The notes under the pieces were generated by a model, which had not been told where the DNA came from, did no database searches, and was given only the letters and a program-made list of their open reading frames with translations. Source: JACDQM01 sp044373315 (GTDB lineage Bacteria > Pseudomonadota > Gammaproteobacteria > Burkholderiales > Burkholderiaceae_C). From it: a stretch of 64,000 nt of DNA. Below, piece after piece: positions 37,142-45,915 of this stretch. The position numbers and the translations under genes were made by a program. Each line of letters opens with the position of its first letter. Within the stretch, counting starts at the first letter, position 1. The stretch spans positions 1 to 64,000 of the forward strand of contig NZ_JBILQK010000012.1 in the NCBI RefSeq assembly GCF_044373315.1, given 5' to 3'.

Positions 37142-38209
37142 ATGGACCTCCCTCACTCCACCCAGGCTGACGCCATCGACCTGCCGCCGCTGCGCTGGCC
37201 CTTGCTTGGGGCTGGGGGCGTGGCGGCCTGCAGCGGTCTGCTCAGTCTGCAGGTGCTGGGGCATGAGGCCGCATGGCAGCAGCGCCTGCTGTTGATGGCC
37301 TGCTTCCTACTGTCCGCGCTGCCGCTCACCCTGTGGCAGCGCGCCCTGTGGCGACGGGGCAGCGGCCGTTGGGCTACGGCACTGCTGCTCCTGCTCGCCA
37401 GCGGCTTGGGTGCTCTGGCGAGCAATGTGCTGCTGGCCGTGTGGAACGCCCTCGGCAGCGACGCCCCGCTGAACTGGAGCTGGGCCACGCTGCTGCGCGG
37501 GCGCGGGCCCGACGGTGTTTGGATGGCGCTGCTGGTGCACACCGCCCTGCATGCGGCGCTGAACCACGCCTGGGCACTGCAGGCCGAGCGGCTGCGCAGC
37601 GCACAGGCCCTGCAGTTGGCGCGTGAAGCCGAGCTGCGCGCGCTGCGCTACCAGCTGCAGCCGCACTTCCTCTTCAACACCCTCAACGCGATCTCTGCGC
37701 TCAGTACCGCCGGCCAGGGCGGCGCCGCACGAGAGCTCATCAGCGACCTCGCAGACCACCTGCGCAGCACACTGGAAGCCGACGAGCGCCTGCTGGTGCC
37801 CCTGGCCGAAGAGCTGGCGCACACCGAAACCTACCTCGCCATTGAAAAGCGCAGGCTCGGCCCGCGCCTGCAACTCCAGCAAGAGCTCGCACCCGAGTTG
37901 CTGGCCCAGCCCACACCGCGTTGGCTGCTGCAGCCGCTGGTCGAGAACGCGCTGCGCCACGGCATCGCGCCGCGGCCCGAAGGCGGCCTGCTGCGCTTGC
38001 AGCTGCAGCGCGATGGTGCCGATGTGCTGCTGCAGCTGGACAACCCGTTGGCCGAAAGCAGCAGCAGCGCGGCCGTTGGCCATGGCATCGGCCACCGCAA
38101 TGTGCGCGCACGGCTGGCGCTGCTGTTCCCCGGCCGCCACCGTTTCGATGCCGGCCCGGTGTCCGGAGGCTACCGTGTACAAGTGCGCTGGCCGGCGGCG
38201 GCGCCATGA
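37142..38209 (+). CDS. LytS-like sensor histidine kinase
   Basis: A 355-residue kinase with four hydrophobic segments in the first 145 residues, then the PF06580-type block LRALRYQLQPHFLFNTLNAISALS with the phospho-acceptor His, and the ATPase N box LLQPLVENALRHGI. The Gly-rich box is reduced (LDNPLAESSSS in place of DNGxG), which may weaken or alter ATP binding, as in some LytS homologues. It overlaps its regulator by ATGA. It is a second, unrelated copy of the kinase/LytTR arrangement at 31.1 kb. Confidence 0.88.
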   Translation: MDLPHSTQADAIDLPPLRWPLLGAGGVAACSGLLSLQVLGHEAAWQQRLLLMACFLLSALPLTLWQRALWRRGSGRWATALLLLLASGLGALASNVLLAVWNALGSDAPLNWSWATLLRGRGPDGVWMALLVHTALHAALNHAWALQAERLRSAQALQLAREAELRALRYQLQPHFLFNTLNAISALSTAGQGGAARELISDLADHLRSTLEADERLLVPLAEELAHTETYLAIEKRRLGPRLQLQQELAPELLAQPTPRWLLQPLVENALRHGIAPRPEGGLLRLQLQRDGADVLLQLDNPLAESSSSAAVGHGIGHRNVRARLALLFPGRHRFDAGPVSGGYRVQVRWPAAAP

Positions 38210-38967
38210 CGCAGGCACTGCGTGTGGCCGTGGTCGACGACGAGCCGCTGGCGCGGCTGGGCGTGACAGCACGGCTGGCGGCCTTGCCCGATTGCACGCT
38301 GGTGGGCGAGTTCACCGACGCGCAGTCGGCCTGGGCCGGGCTGGCAACAGCGAGTCCTCAGCCAACGCCAGCCGTCGACGTGCTGATCGTCGATGTCCAG
38401 ATGCCTGGCGACAGTGGCCTGGAGTTGCTGGCGCGCTGGCCTCAGCCGCAACGCCCTGTGGCCATCGTGCTGACCGCCCATGCTGAGTACGCCTTACGCG
38501 GTTTCGAGCTGCAGGTCGTGGACTACCTGCTCAAGCCCATCGACGACGCACGCTTTGCCGAAGCGCTGGCCCGCGCCCGCCAAGCCCTGCGGCTGCGCAG
38601 CCTGCCCGAGGATGCAAGCGCTCCTGATGCCTGGCTGCAGCGCTTCGAGTTGCGCGAGGGCGAGCGGCGTGTCTTTGTCGACGCGCAGCGGGTGCGATGG
38701 ATCGAAGCCGATGCGGATTACGCGGTGCTGCACACCGAAGACGGCCGACGGCACCTGTTGCGCGAACCCTTGCATCGCCTGGCCGACCGCCTGGACCCGG
38801 CGCAGTTCCTGCGCGTGCACCGCAGCGCCATCGTGCGGCTTGACCAGATCGCCGAGATGCAGGCGCTGAGCAACCGCGATGCACTGCTTCGTCTGAAGGA
38901 CGGCACGCCCGTGCGCGCCAGCCGGACCCATGTGCCGGCGCTGATGGCGCTGCTGCGTCCCCGCTGA
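38206..38967 (+). CDS. LytTR-family response regulator
   Basis: A 253-residue protein. The receiver has acidic pair VVDDEP, phospho-acceptor Asp in LIVDVQMPGDSGLE, switch T in LTAHAEYALRGF and Lys in DYLLKPID. The LytTR domain (about 150-253) contains VRWIEADADYAVLHT and the FLRVHRSAIVRLDQI recognition stretch. Partner of the upstream kinase. Confidence 0.92.
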   Translation: MTQALRVAVVDDEPLARLGVTARLAALPDCTLVGEFTDAQSAWAGLATASPQPTPAVDVLIVDVQMPGDSGLELLARWPQPQRPVAIVLTAHAEYALRGFELQVVDYLLKPIDDARFAEALARARQALRLRSLPEDASAPDAWLQRFELREGERRVFVDAQRVRWIEADADYAVLHTEDGRRHLLREPLHRLADRLDPAQFLRVHRSAIVRLDQIAEMQALSNRDALLRLKDGTPVRASRTHVPALMALLRPR

Positions 38968-39112
38968 GGCGCAGCCGCAAGAGAGCCACCTGCTCGACTG
39001 CACACCGGTTCACCGCAAGCCGGGCACGGCCTGTCGCAGACCGCTGGCCCGGAGCGCAGCCCCGCCCCATCCTCGCCGGCTGGGCGATGGGCCCGGTCAA
39101 AACGGAGTGCAG

Positions 39113-40600
39113 ATGAAGAAGCATCGGAGAACAAGGACAGTGGCGCTGTTGGCCTGGGCCGCAGCCGTGGCAGCGCAGGCGACAGCGCAGGCAACAACGT
39201 CGAGGCCAGTTCAGCAGCAGACGCCGCCGGCGCCAGGTGCGCTGGTGGCGCAGGCGTTGCTGGACGCGATGCGCGAAGCCAGCGGCGTCCCCGGCATGGG
39301 CGCCGCGGTGGTGCAGCAAGGGAAGCTGGTGTGGCAAGGCAGCAGTGGCCGGGCCGACATCGCGCGGCATCAACCGGTGGACGCCGACACGCGCTTCCGC
39401 CTGGCGAGCGTCTCCAAGGTGTTCACGGCCACGGCACTGGCCCGGCTGGCGCAGGAGGAGCGGATCGACCCACACGCGCCACTGTCGGCAGCTGGCAACC
39501 CGCCCGACTGGTTGCCTGCGGGCTGGGGCGCCATCACGGCTGCGCAGCTGGCAGCACACACGGCCGGCGTGCCGCATTACGAATTGCAGGATACGGGCCG
39601 AGGCGGGCGCGCCTTCAGCAGCGCGCAGGATGCAGCGCGGGCGCACCTGGCCGGCCGCAGCTTGCTTGCCACGCCGGGACAGCAGTACCGCTACTCCAGT
39701 TGGGGCTACACGCTGCTGTCCGCGGCCATCGAGGCCGGCAGCGGCCGGTCGTTTGCGGACTATCTGGCCGGCACTCTCACCCAAGGCCTGGCCATCGCGC
39801 CGGAAGACATTTATCGGTCGGCTGATTCAAGCAGGAGTCGGCCCTATACCCTGACCCCGACGGGCGTTGAGGAAGCGGAGGCGCACGACTACAGCTACAG
39901 CCTGGGGGGCGCAGGCCTGGAGGCCACGCCGGCCGCGCTGGCACTCTGGGGCGGTCGCCTGTTGCAGGGTGACCTGCTGATCGAGCGTTGGCGGCAATGG
40001 ATGTGGAGCCCTCAGCAGCACAGCGATGGCCGGGCCGTGAGGGAGCCGCGTGGCGATACCATGGGCATCGGCTGGCGCCTTGGGCACGATCTGCAGGGCC
40101 TGCCGCTTCGACACCATGCCGGCGTGACAAGCGGCGCGCGCAGCGCCTTGCTGCTCTGGCCCACGCTGGGGATGGGCGTTAGCCTGCTGTCCAACGCGCT
40201 CTGGACCACCGCCATCGAGCGCAACGCCGAGCTGCTGAGCGCTCCCTTCCGAGCACTGCCGGCCGACCTTGTGCGCAGCCCCTGCCCGACCGGTGCGCAC
40301 ACCTTGAGCATCAGCGATGCCGGCCAGACGCATGCGGTGCCGGCGCAATTCAGCGAGACGGCGGGCCTGTGTCGCGCCACGCTGCAGCTGCCCGAAGCCC
40401 TGGCCCCGCTGTTCAGCGCCGCACCTCAGCGGCCACGCCGAACGGTACAGCTGATCGCGCTGGGCCCCGGCCTCGCGCGCGCCGCTCTGGCCACGCCCTT
40501 GGGATTGCTCGAATGGCGAGCCACCGGGCCGCAAGCGGCCCAGCTGCGTTTGCCCGCCGACTCGCGGGTTGTGACGGTGCGCTGGCCCCAATTGCCTTAA
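39113..40600 (+). CDS. Serine hydrolase of the beta-lactamase/class C family
   Basis: A 495-residue secreted protein with a signal peptide (KKHRRTRTVALLAWAAAVAAQATAQA). The catalytic SVSK is present near residue 100; the second motif is YSS (RYSSWGYT) rather than YxN, and HHAG stands at the HxG position. A C-terminal part of about 130 residues has no clear match. The SxxK/YxS combination is found in esterase-like and D-aminopeptidase-like members. ATG 39113 follows a GGAG-type site. Its stop codon lies in a palindrome shared with the convergent chemoreceptor stop. Confidence 0.83.
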   Translation: MKKHRRTRTVALLAWAAAVAAQATAQATTSRPVQQQTPPAPGALVAQALLDAMREASGVPGMGAAVVQQGKLVWQGSSGRADIARHQPVDADTRFRLASVSKVFTATALARLAQEERIDPHAPLSAAGNPPDWLPAGWGAITAAQLAAHTAGVPHYELQDTGRGGRAFSSAQDAARAHLAGRSLLATPGQQYRYSSWGYTLLSAAIEAGSGRSFADYLAGTLTQGLAIAPEDIYRSADSSRSRPYTLTPTGVEEAEAHDYSYSLGGAGLEATPAALALWGGRLLQGDLLIERWRQWMWSPQQHSDGRAVREPRGDTMGIGWRLGHDLQGLPLRHHAGVTSGARSALLLWPTLGMGVSLLSNALWTTAIERNAELLSAPFRALPADLVRSPCPTGAHTLSISDAGQTHAVPAQFSETAGLCRATLQLPEALAPLFSAAPQRPRRTVQLIALGPGLARAALATPLGLLEWRATGPQAAQLRLPADSRVVTVRWPQLP

Positions 40601-40607
40601 CTAAGGC
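40594..40607. terminator. Palindrome covering two convergent stop codons
   Basis: GCCTTA-AC-TAAGGC is a perfect inverted repeat spanning the TAA of the serine hydrolase (40598-40600) and the TAG of the chemoreceptor gene (40601-40603, minus strand). It could act as a weak bidirectional terminator, but the two-base loop and absence of a T tract argue that it may be a coincidence of back-to-back stops. Confidence 0.25.
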
Positions 40608-42562
40608 AGCTTGAACACGTCGACTGCGGTAACCAGGCGCTGCGCCTGGTCCCGCATCGCGTCCGAGGCTGCCGCTGTCTGCTCCACAAGGGCCGCGTTC
40701 TGCTGGGTCATCTGATCGAGTTCGTGGATGGCCTTGGCGATCTGCGAGATGCCGCTGGCCTGCTCGCGCGCACCAGCCGAAATGCCCTGCAAGAGCCCGC
40801 CGACCTCCTCAGTACTGGCCACGATCTCGCTCATCGTGCTGCCGGCATCGCTGACGATGCGGCTGCCCGATTCGACGCGCTCGCCGCTGGCGACGATCAG
40901 CGACTTGATTTCGCGCGCCGCGCTGGCCGAGCGGCCGGCCAGGGCCCGCACCTCAGTGGCCACCACAGCGAAGCCGCGGCCATGCTCGCCGGCTCGTGCG
41001 GCTTCAACCGCGGCGTTCAGCGCCAGGATATTGGTCTGGAAGGCAATGCCGTCGATCACGCCGATGATCTCGCCGATGCGCTGGCTGGAGCTGCGGATGT
41101 CGTCCATGGTCTGCACCACCTGACCGATCACCTCGCCGCCGCGGCGCGCAAGGCCCACATTGCCCGAAGCAAGCTGCGAAGCCTGCTGGGAGCCGTCCGT
41201 GGTGGTCGCAACGCGCGAACCGATTTGCTCCATCGCCGAGGCGGTTTCCTCCAGATTGGCGGCCGACTGCTCGGTGCGCCGTGACAGGTCCAGCGTGCCC
41301 GAGGCCACCTCGCTGGCTGAGTCGATGATCTGAGCCGAGGTTTCGCGCACCTGGGCGACCGTGTTGCATAGCGATTGCTGCATCTCGGCAAGCGAACGCA
41401 TCAGCACTGCGGTCTCATCGCTGCCCTTGACTTCGATCGCGCGCGACAGATCGCCGCCAGCCATCTCGTGCATGTGCACCACCAAGGCCTGCATGCCGCC
41501 GTTGATGGCGCGGTAAAAACAGTAGAAGAAGTAGCCAGCAGCCAGCACCAGCAACGACGTCAGGACGAAGGCAAAGGTCATGGCGGCTCGAATCCGCGAT
41601 TCGCGCTCGGCCAGCAAGCCGTCCAAAGTCTTGGCAACACGGCCTTGCAACGCCAGCAGGTCCTGGATCGCGACCGTGGCATCACTCACCACCGCATCGG
41701 CGCTCAGGGCGCCTGGGCCGCCAGTGATCGTCGCGTCGGCTGCCTTGAAAAAGGCCAGAGACTTCTGCAAACCCTCTTCGAACTTCAGTTGCTTGAGTCC
41801 GGCGTTGAATTCCAGCGCCCGCCCAAAACTGAGCTGGATGCGGTTCACGCTGGCCTTGTCCACGGCCAGCGCTGCCGCCGCAGGCGCGACAGTCGCCGGG
41901 CTAATGCCATCGCGGGCCAGCGTGGCCATGGCACCGCGCGTCAGGCCCATGGCCTCCATCAGATCGGGCAACTCGACCATGGACACCAGCATCAGGTAAT
42001 AACTGTCGCCTTCCGGATCCAGTGCCAGGCCGCTCGAATCCACGAAGTGAGGGGTGATGACGGCGAACTCCCCGCTGAGCGCTACCAGCGGCTTGCGCTG
42101 TTCGGCGGCCGGCGCCTTGGTGTCGATCGACTGAGCCGCCGCGTACGCCGCTTCAATCTCCTTGATGTGCACGTCGCCATCACCACCGAAGTAGGCATGC
42201 TGGAGCTTGATCGCCGCCATCGCCGTTGCGTAGCGCTTGTTGAAGTCAGCGCGAAGCCCTTCCAGATCGGGCCTGTCCTTGCCGTTGGCGCGGTCGACCA
42301 CGGCACGCCGCAGGAGTTGTGTGGCCTGCATCGCCGGCACGATGGCCTGGACGACCGCGACGCCGCGGCGCTCGTTGGCCGTGCTCTCGAGCATGGCCAG
42401 ATGGTCCCTGGCAAAGAACACCAGCAGCATGATCAGCGGTGCCAGCAGCAGCAGCAGCACCACCGCCGACTTGCCGGGGAACATCATCCGGCGAAACCAG
42501 TTCACCCCGGGGCGCAACCAGGCGGGGGTTGAGGCGGGCAGCGTGGACACAGGCTTGCTCAT
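40601..42562 (-). CDS. Methyl-accepting chemotaxis protein
   Basis: A 653-residue chemoreceptor. First membrane helix at about residues 30-50, a periplasmic sensor domain of about 280 residues with no recognised ligand fold, second helix near 335-360 (TFAFVLTSLLVLAAGYFFYCFY), HAMP, and the signalling domain with the trimer-tip stretch IDGIAFQTNILALNAAVEAARAGEHGRGFAVVATEVRALAGRSA. ATG 42562 (MSKPVST) is preferred to 42613. There is no C-terminal CheR-docking pentapeptide. Che genes are not nearby. Confidence 0.93.
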   Translation of the reverse strand: MSKPVSTLPASTPAWLRPGVNWFRRMMFPGKSAVVLLLLLAPLIMLLVFFARDHLAMLESTANERRGVAVVQAIVPAMQATQLLRRAVVDRANGKDRPDLEGLRADFNKRYATAMAAIKLQHAYFGGDGDVHIKEIEAAYAAAQSIDTKAPAAEQRKPLVALSGEFAVITPHFVDSSGLALDPEGDSYYLMLVSMVELPDLMEAMGLTRGAMATLARDGISPATVAPAAAALAVDKASVNRIQLSFGRALEFNAGLKQLKFEEGLQKSLAFFKAADATITGGPGALSADAVVSDATVAIQDLLALQGRVAKTLDGLLAERESRIRAAMTFAFVLTSLLVLAAGYFFYCFYRAINGGMQALVVHMHEMAGGDLSRAIEVKGSDETAVLMRSLAEMQQSLCNTVAQVRETSAQIIDSASEVASGTLDLSRRTEQSAANLEETASAMEQIGSRVATTTDGSQQASQLASGNVGLARRGGEVIGQVVQTMDDIRSSSQRIGEIIGVIDGIAFQTNILALNAAVEAARAGEHGRGFAVVATEVRALAGRSASAAREIKSLIVASGERVESGSRIVSDAGSTMSEIVASTEEVGGLLQGISAGAREQASGISQIAKAIHELDQMTQQNAALVEQTAAASDAMRDQAQRLVTAVDVFKLP

Positions 42563-42692
42563 GGGCTTCACGGCATCAGAGTTGATTTGATAATTGTGAT
42601 ACAGCCGGCGCACTCAATCTGTAAGGACCTTCGCTAACAGTGAAATCTGAACGAATTGCACGCGGCTGTGCTGCCCGCAAGCCACAGTCGGC

Positions 42693-43601
42693 TCATCGAG
42701 CCCTGCTATTGCATGTGATTTCGGGCTGCCCGTAGCCCCAGAGAAGACGGATTTCGCCCCCCTTTTCCCAAAGGCTTTCGTTGCGGCCCAGATAGCGAAC
42801 GCCACTGGCGCTGGGCTCCTGCACCATCAGGGACAGCTGGTCGCCACGCTCGGCGATCAGCGTCGGCGGCTCGGTGGCGAAGAACGTCACCACCACCTCA
42901 TTTGCTGGATTTGCCAGATCGCAGACATAACGCATCACTTCCAGCACCGGCACCAGCCGGTAGCGCGCTTGCAGCTCGACGATGCGTCGGCGGTAGCTGT
43001 CGCGCACGCAGCCCATGATGCCGTCGGCACCGGCCTTCCAGCAGTCGTCGCGGCCCTTGATCCAGCCGCGCTGCTCGGCTTTCAGGACCGGCGGCCGCTC
43101 GTTGACCGCCTTGCGCAGCGCGGCGGCATAGACCTCGGCCAGCCGCTGATCCAGCTGACGCAGCTCCGGATCGGCGCACACGCGGGCGGCGATGCTGCCC
43201 GGAGCCGGCTTGACGCGGCAGGCCGGCGGCACCACGCTGCCGCTGCCGCTGCCGCTGCCGCTGCCGGCCGCCCGGCCTGCAACGGGCCTGGCCTGGGTGT
43301 CCGAGGCGACTCTCGCCTGCAATCGGCCTTCGATGAAACGGCACCAGTCTGCGCTGGTGCGGTTGGGCAGATCGGCGCGACCGCGCAAGCCCATGCGGAA
43401 CTCCACCGTGCCCTGCCACTCGGCCGACCCCAGATCAGGCCCATGCCCCTGGCCATCACCGCTGCTCACGCGGGCCTCAACGGATTGCTGCCAGGCCTTC
43501 GAGCAGGCCGGATCGGCGCCAGGCAACTCGGCCAGGGCGGGACCCGCGATGAGCAGGCCGATCCAGCCCCAAAGACTGCTTGTGAACGCGATCAGCTGCA
43601 T
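42693..43601 (-). CDS. LprI-like and MliC-like lysozyme-inhibitor fusion
   Basis: A 302-residue secreted protein (signal peptide residues 1-25). After an N-terminal cysteine-containing domain and a (Gly-Ser)5 linker comes an LprI/DUF1311 domain at about 130-210 (DPELRQLDQRLAEVYAAALRK; WIKGRDDC). The C-terminal 80 residues match MliC: YVCDLANPANEVVVTFF, then GVRYLGRNESLWEKGGEIRLLW, with the Lys and Gly of the inhibitory loop and a final Cys. Both families inhibit C-type lysozyme, so this is a probable double-headed periplasmic inhibitor. The linker is encoded by a hexanucleotide microsatellite. Confidence 0.8.
   Translation of the reverse strand: MQLIAFTSSLWGWIGLLIAGPALAELPGADPACSKAWQQSVEARVSSGDGQGHGPDLGSAEWQGTVEFRMGLRGRADLPNRTSADWCRFIEGRLQARVASDTQARPVAGRAAGSGSGSGSGSVVPPACRVKPAPGSIAARVCADPELRQLDQRLAEVYAAALRKAVNERPPVLKAEQRGWIKGRDDCWKAGADGIMGCVRDSYRRRIVELQARYRLVPVLEVMRYVCDLANPANEVVVTFFATEPPTLIAERGDQLSLMVQEPSASGVRYLGRNESLWEKGGEIRLLWGYGQPEITCNSRAR
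43235..43264. repeat. Hexanucleotide microsatellite (CGCTGC)5
   Basis: Five perfect tandem copies of CGCTGC on the plus strand encode, on the minus strand, the Gly-Ser linker of the lysozyme-inhibitor fusion. The unit is two codons long, so slippage would lengthen or shorten the linker without breaking the frame. Confidence 0.9.
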
Positions 43602-43645
43602 GACTCGACTCCCCAAGAAGTGAGCGGTTCAAGACGCGCCTTGGA

Positions 43646-45781
43646 TCAGCCGCCGCTGAGCAGCACGCGCAGCCCTGCTTCGTCCAGCACGGCCACCGCA
43701 AGCTCACGGGCCTTGTCCAGCTTGGAACCGGCTTCCTCGCCGGCAATCAGGAAATGGGTCTTCTTCGAGACCGAACCGCTGACCTTGCCGCCGGCGGCCT
43801 CGATCAGGGCTTTGGCCTCGTCGCGGCTGAGTGTCGGCAGCGTGCCGGTCAGCACCAGGGTCTTGCCGGCCAGCGGCTGCGGGCCTTGGCTTTGGGCCGC
43901 ACCCTCGCCTTCCTCCCACTGCACGCCGGCCGCGCGCAGCTGCTCGACCACCTCGCGGTTGTGCGCCTGGGCAAAGAAGGTGTGGATGCTCTGGGCCACG
44001 ATCGGGCCGACGTCCCTGACCTCCAGAAGCTGCTCCACGCTGGCCTCCATCAGGCCATCCAGGCTGCCGAAATGCCGGGCCAGGTCCTTGGCCGTGGTTT
44101 CGCCCACTTGCCGTATGCCCAGCGCAAACAGGAAGCGGGCCAGCGTGGTGCACTTGCTCTTCTCGAGGGAGTCGATCAGGTTCTGCGCACTCTTGTCAGC
44201 CATACGCTCCAGCGCGGCCAGCTTGGCCACACCCAGCGTGTAGAGCCCGGGCAGGCTGAGCACGATGCCGCCGTCCACCAACTGTTCCACCAGTTTGTCG
44301 CCCAAGCCTTCGATGTCCATCGCGCGGCGGCCCGCGAAATGCAGCAGCGCCTGCTTGCGCTGCGCGGGGCAGAAAAGGCCGCCGCTGCAGCGGTAATCGA
44401 TGCCGCCCTTTTCGCGCAGCGCTGCGCTGCCGCACACCGGGCAGACGGCAGGCATGCGGAAGTTCGGCACATAGGCTTGGCGTGGCGCGAAGCCGCTCGG
44501 CAGGCTGTCCGCCGCCGCAGCAGCATCGCCGGCTCGCGGCGCCGGCGCGACGCTCACGACGCGGCCCACCACCTCGGGAATCACATCGCCGGCGCGGCGC
44601 ACGATCACCGTGTCGCCCACTCGCACGCCCTTGCGGCGCAGCTCGAAGACGTTGTGCAGCGTCGCATTGCTGACCGTCGTGCCGCCCACAAACACTGGCT
44701 CCAGCTTGGCCACCGGCGTCAGCTTGCCGGTGCGCCCCACCTGAATGTCGATCGCATTCAGCCGCGTCAGCTGCTCTTGCGCCGGATACTTGTGGGCCAC
44801 CGCCCAGCGCGGCTCGCGGGTCTTGAAACCCAGGCTGCGCTGCTGCGCCAGGCTGTTGACCTTGTAGACCACACCGTCGATGTCAAAGGGCAGTGCATCG
44901 CGCTGCTGCGCCATCGCCTGATGGAACTGCACCAGGCCGGACGGCCCGAAGGTCACTACACGGTGCTCGCACACCGGCACGCCCATGGCCTGCAGCGCGT
45001 CCAGCACGCCCGCATGCGTGTGGGGCGGGGCCCAACCCTGCACCTCACCGAGCCCGTAGGCAAAGAAACTCAGCGGGCGCTGCGCGGCAATGCCCGGGTC
45101 CAGCTGGCGCACCGCACCAGCGGCGGCATTGCGCGGATTCACGAAGGTCTTGTCGCCCTTCTCGCGCTGCCGTTCGTTCAAGGCCTCGAAGTCGTCACGG
45201 CGCATATAGACCTCGCCACGCACTTCCAGCACGGCGGCGTCGACACCCAGCAGGCGCAGCGGAATCTGCTTGATGGTGCGGATGTTCTGCGTCACCTCTT
45301 CGCCGGTTTCGCCATCGCCACGGGTGGCTGCCTGCATCAGCACGCCGCGCTCGTAGCGCAGATTGAGGGCCAGACCGTCGAACTTCAGCTCGGCGGCGTA
45401 TTCCACCGGCGCGCCGAGTTCGCCCAGATCCAGCTCGCGGCGCACCCGGGCATCAAAGCTTTCGGCGCCGGCCGGCGTGGTGTCTGTCTCGGTCAGGATG
45501 CTGAGCATCGGCACGGCATGCCGCACCGGCGCAAAGCCGTCCAGCACCCGGCCCAGCACGCGCTGCGTCGGCGAGTCCGGTGTCAGCAGTGCGGGATGCG
45601 CGGCCTCGATGGCCTGCAGCTCCTGAAACAGGCGGTCGTACTCGGCGTCCGGCAGCTCGGGCTGGTCGAGCACGTAATAAAGGTGGGCGTGGTGGTTCAG
45701 CGTGGCACGCAATTCGGCCGCGCGCGCAGCCGGCGCGGCCGGCGCCGGCACATCGGCAGAGAAGAGATCGGACTGGCTCAT
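43646..45781 (-). CDS. ligA: NAD-dependent DNA ligase
   Basis: A 711-residue LigA. The adenylated lysine is in AAELKFDGLALNLRY (KxDG). An Ia domain at the N-terminus (YYVLDQPELPDAEYDRLFQEL), OB fold, the four-Cys zinc finger (CPVCG and CSGGLFC), helix-hairpin-helix repeats and a C-terminal BRCT (GKTLVLTGTLPTLSRDEAKALIEAAGGKVSGSVSKKT) are all present. It joins Okazaki fragments. ATG 45781 begins the conserved sequence; codons upstream run into the neighbouring promoter region. Confidence 0.96.
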   Translation of the reverse strand: MSQSDLFSADVPAPAAPAARAAELRATLNHHAHLYYVLDQPELPDAEYDRLFQELQAIEAAHPALLTPDSPTQRVLGRVLDGFAPVRHAVPMLSILTETDTTPAGAESFDARVRRELDLGELGAPVEYAAELKFDGLALNLRYERGVLMQAATRGDGETGEEVTQNIRTIKQIPLRLLGVDAAVLEVRGEVYMRRDDFEALNERQREKGDKTFVNPRNAAAGAVRQLDPGIAAQRPLSFFAYGLGEVQGWAPPHTHAGVLDALQAMGVPVCEHRVVTFGPSGLVQFHQAMAQQRDALPFDIDGVVYKVNSLAQQRSLGFKTREPRWAVAHKYPAQEQLTRLNAIDIQVGRTGKLTPVAKLEPVFVGGTTVSNATLHNVFELRRKGVRVGDTVIVRRAGDVIPEVVGRVVSVAPAPRAGDAAAAADSLPSGFAPRQAYVPNFRMPAVCPVCGSAALREKGGIDYRCSGGLFCPAQRKQALLHFAGRRAMDIEGLGDKLVEQLVDGGIVLSLPGLYTLGVAKLAALERMADKSAQNLIDSLEKSKCTTLARFLFALGIRQVGETTAKDLARHFGSLDGLMEASVEQLLEVRDVGPIVAQSIHTFFAQAHNREVVEQLRAAGVQWEEGEGAAQSQGPQPLAGKTLVLTGTLPTLSRDEAKALIEAAGGKVSGSVSKKTHFLIAGEEAGSKLDKARELAVAVLDEAGLRVLLSGG

Positions 45782-45915
45782 GCCGGGATTGTGTCCCAGC
45801 GGACTTGTTGCCTCCGGCCTCACACCAACGCGAACAGCGTGAAAAGTCACCTGCTGTTGTGACGTTGGCCTGGGCTGCATTCCTTGAAAATGACGGTAAT
45901 TCAAGCCAACGCCAG

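Noticed and set aside
43754..45862. 702-codon open frame on the plus strand, antisense to ligA
   Set aside because: His/Gln/Arg-rich shadow of a well-conserved ligase with no motif of its own.
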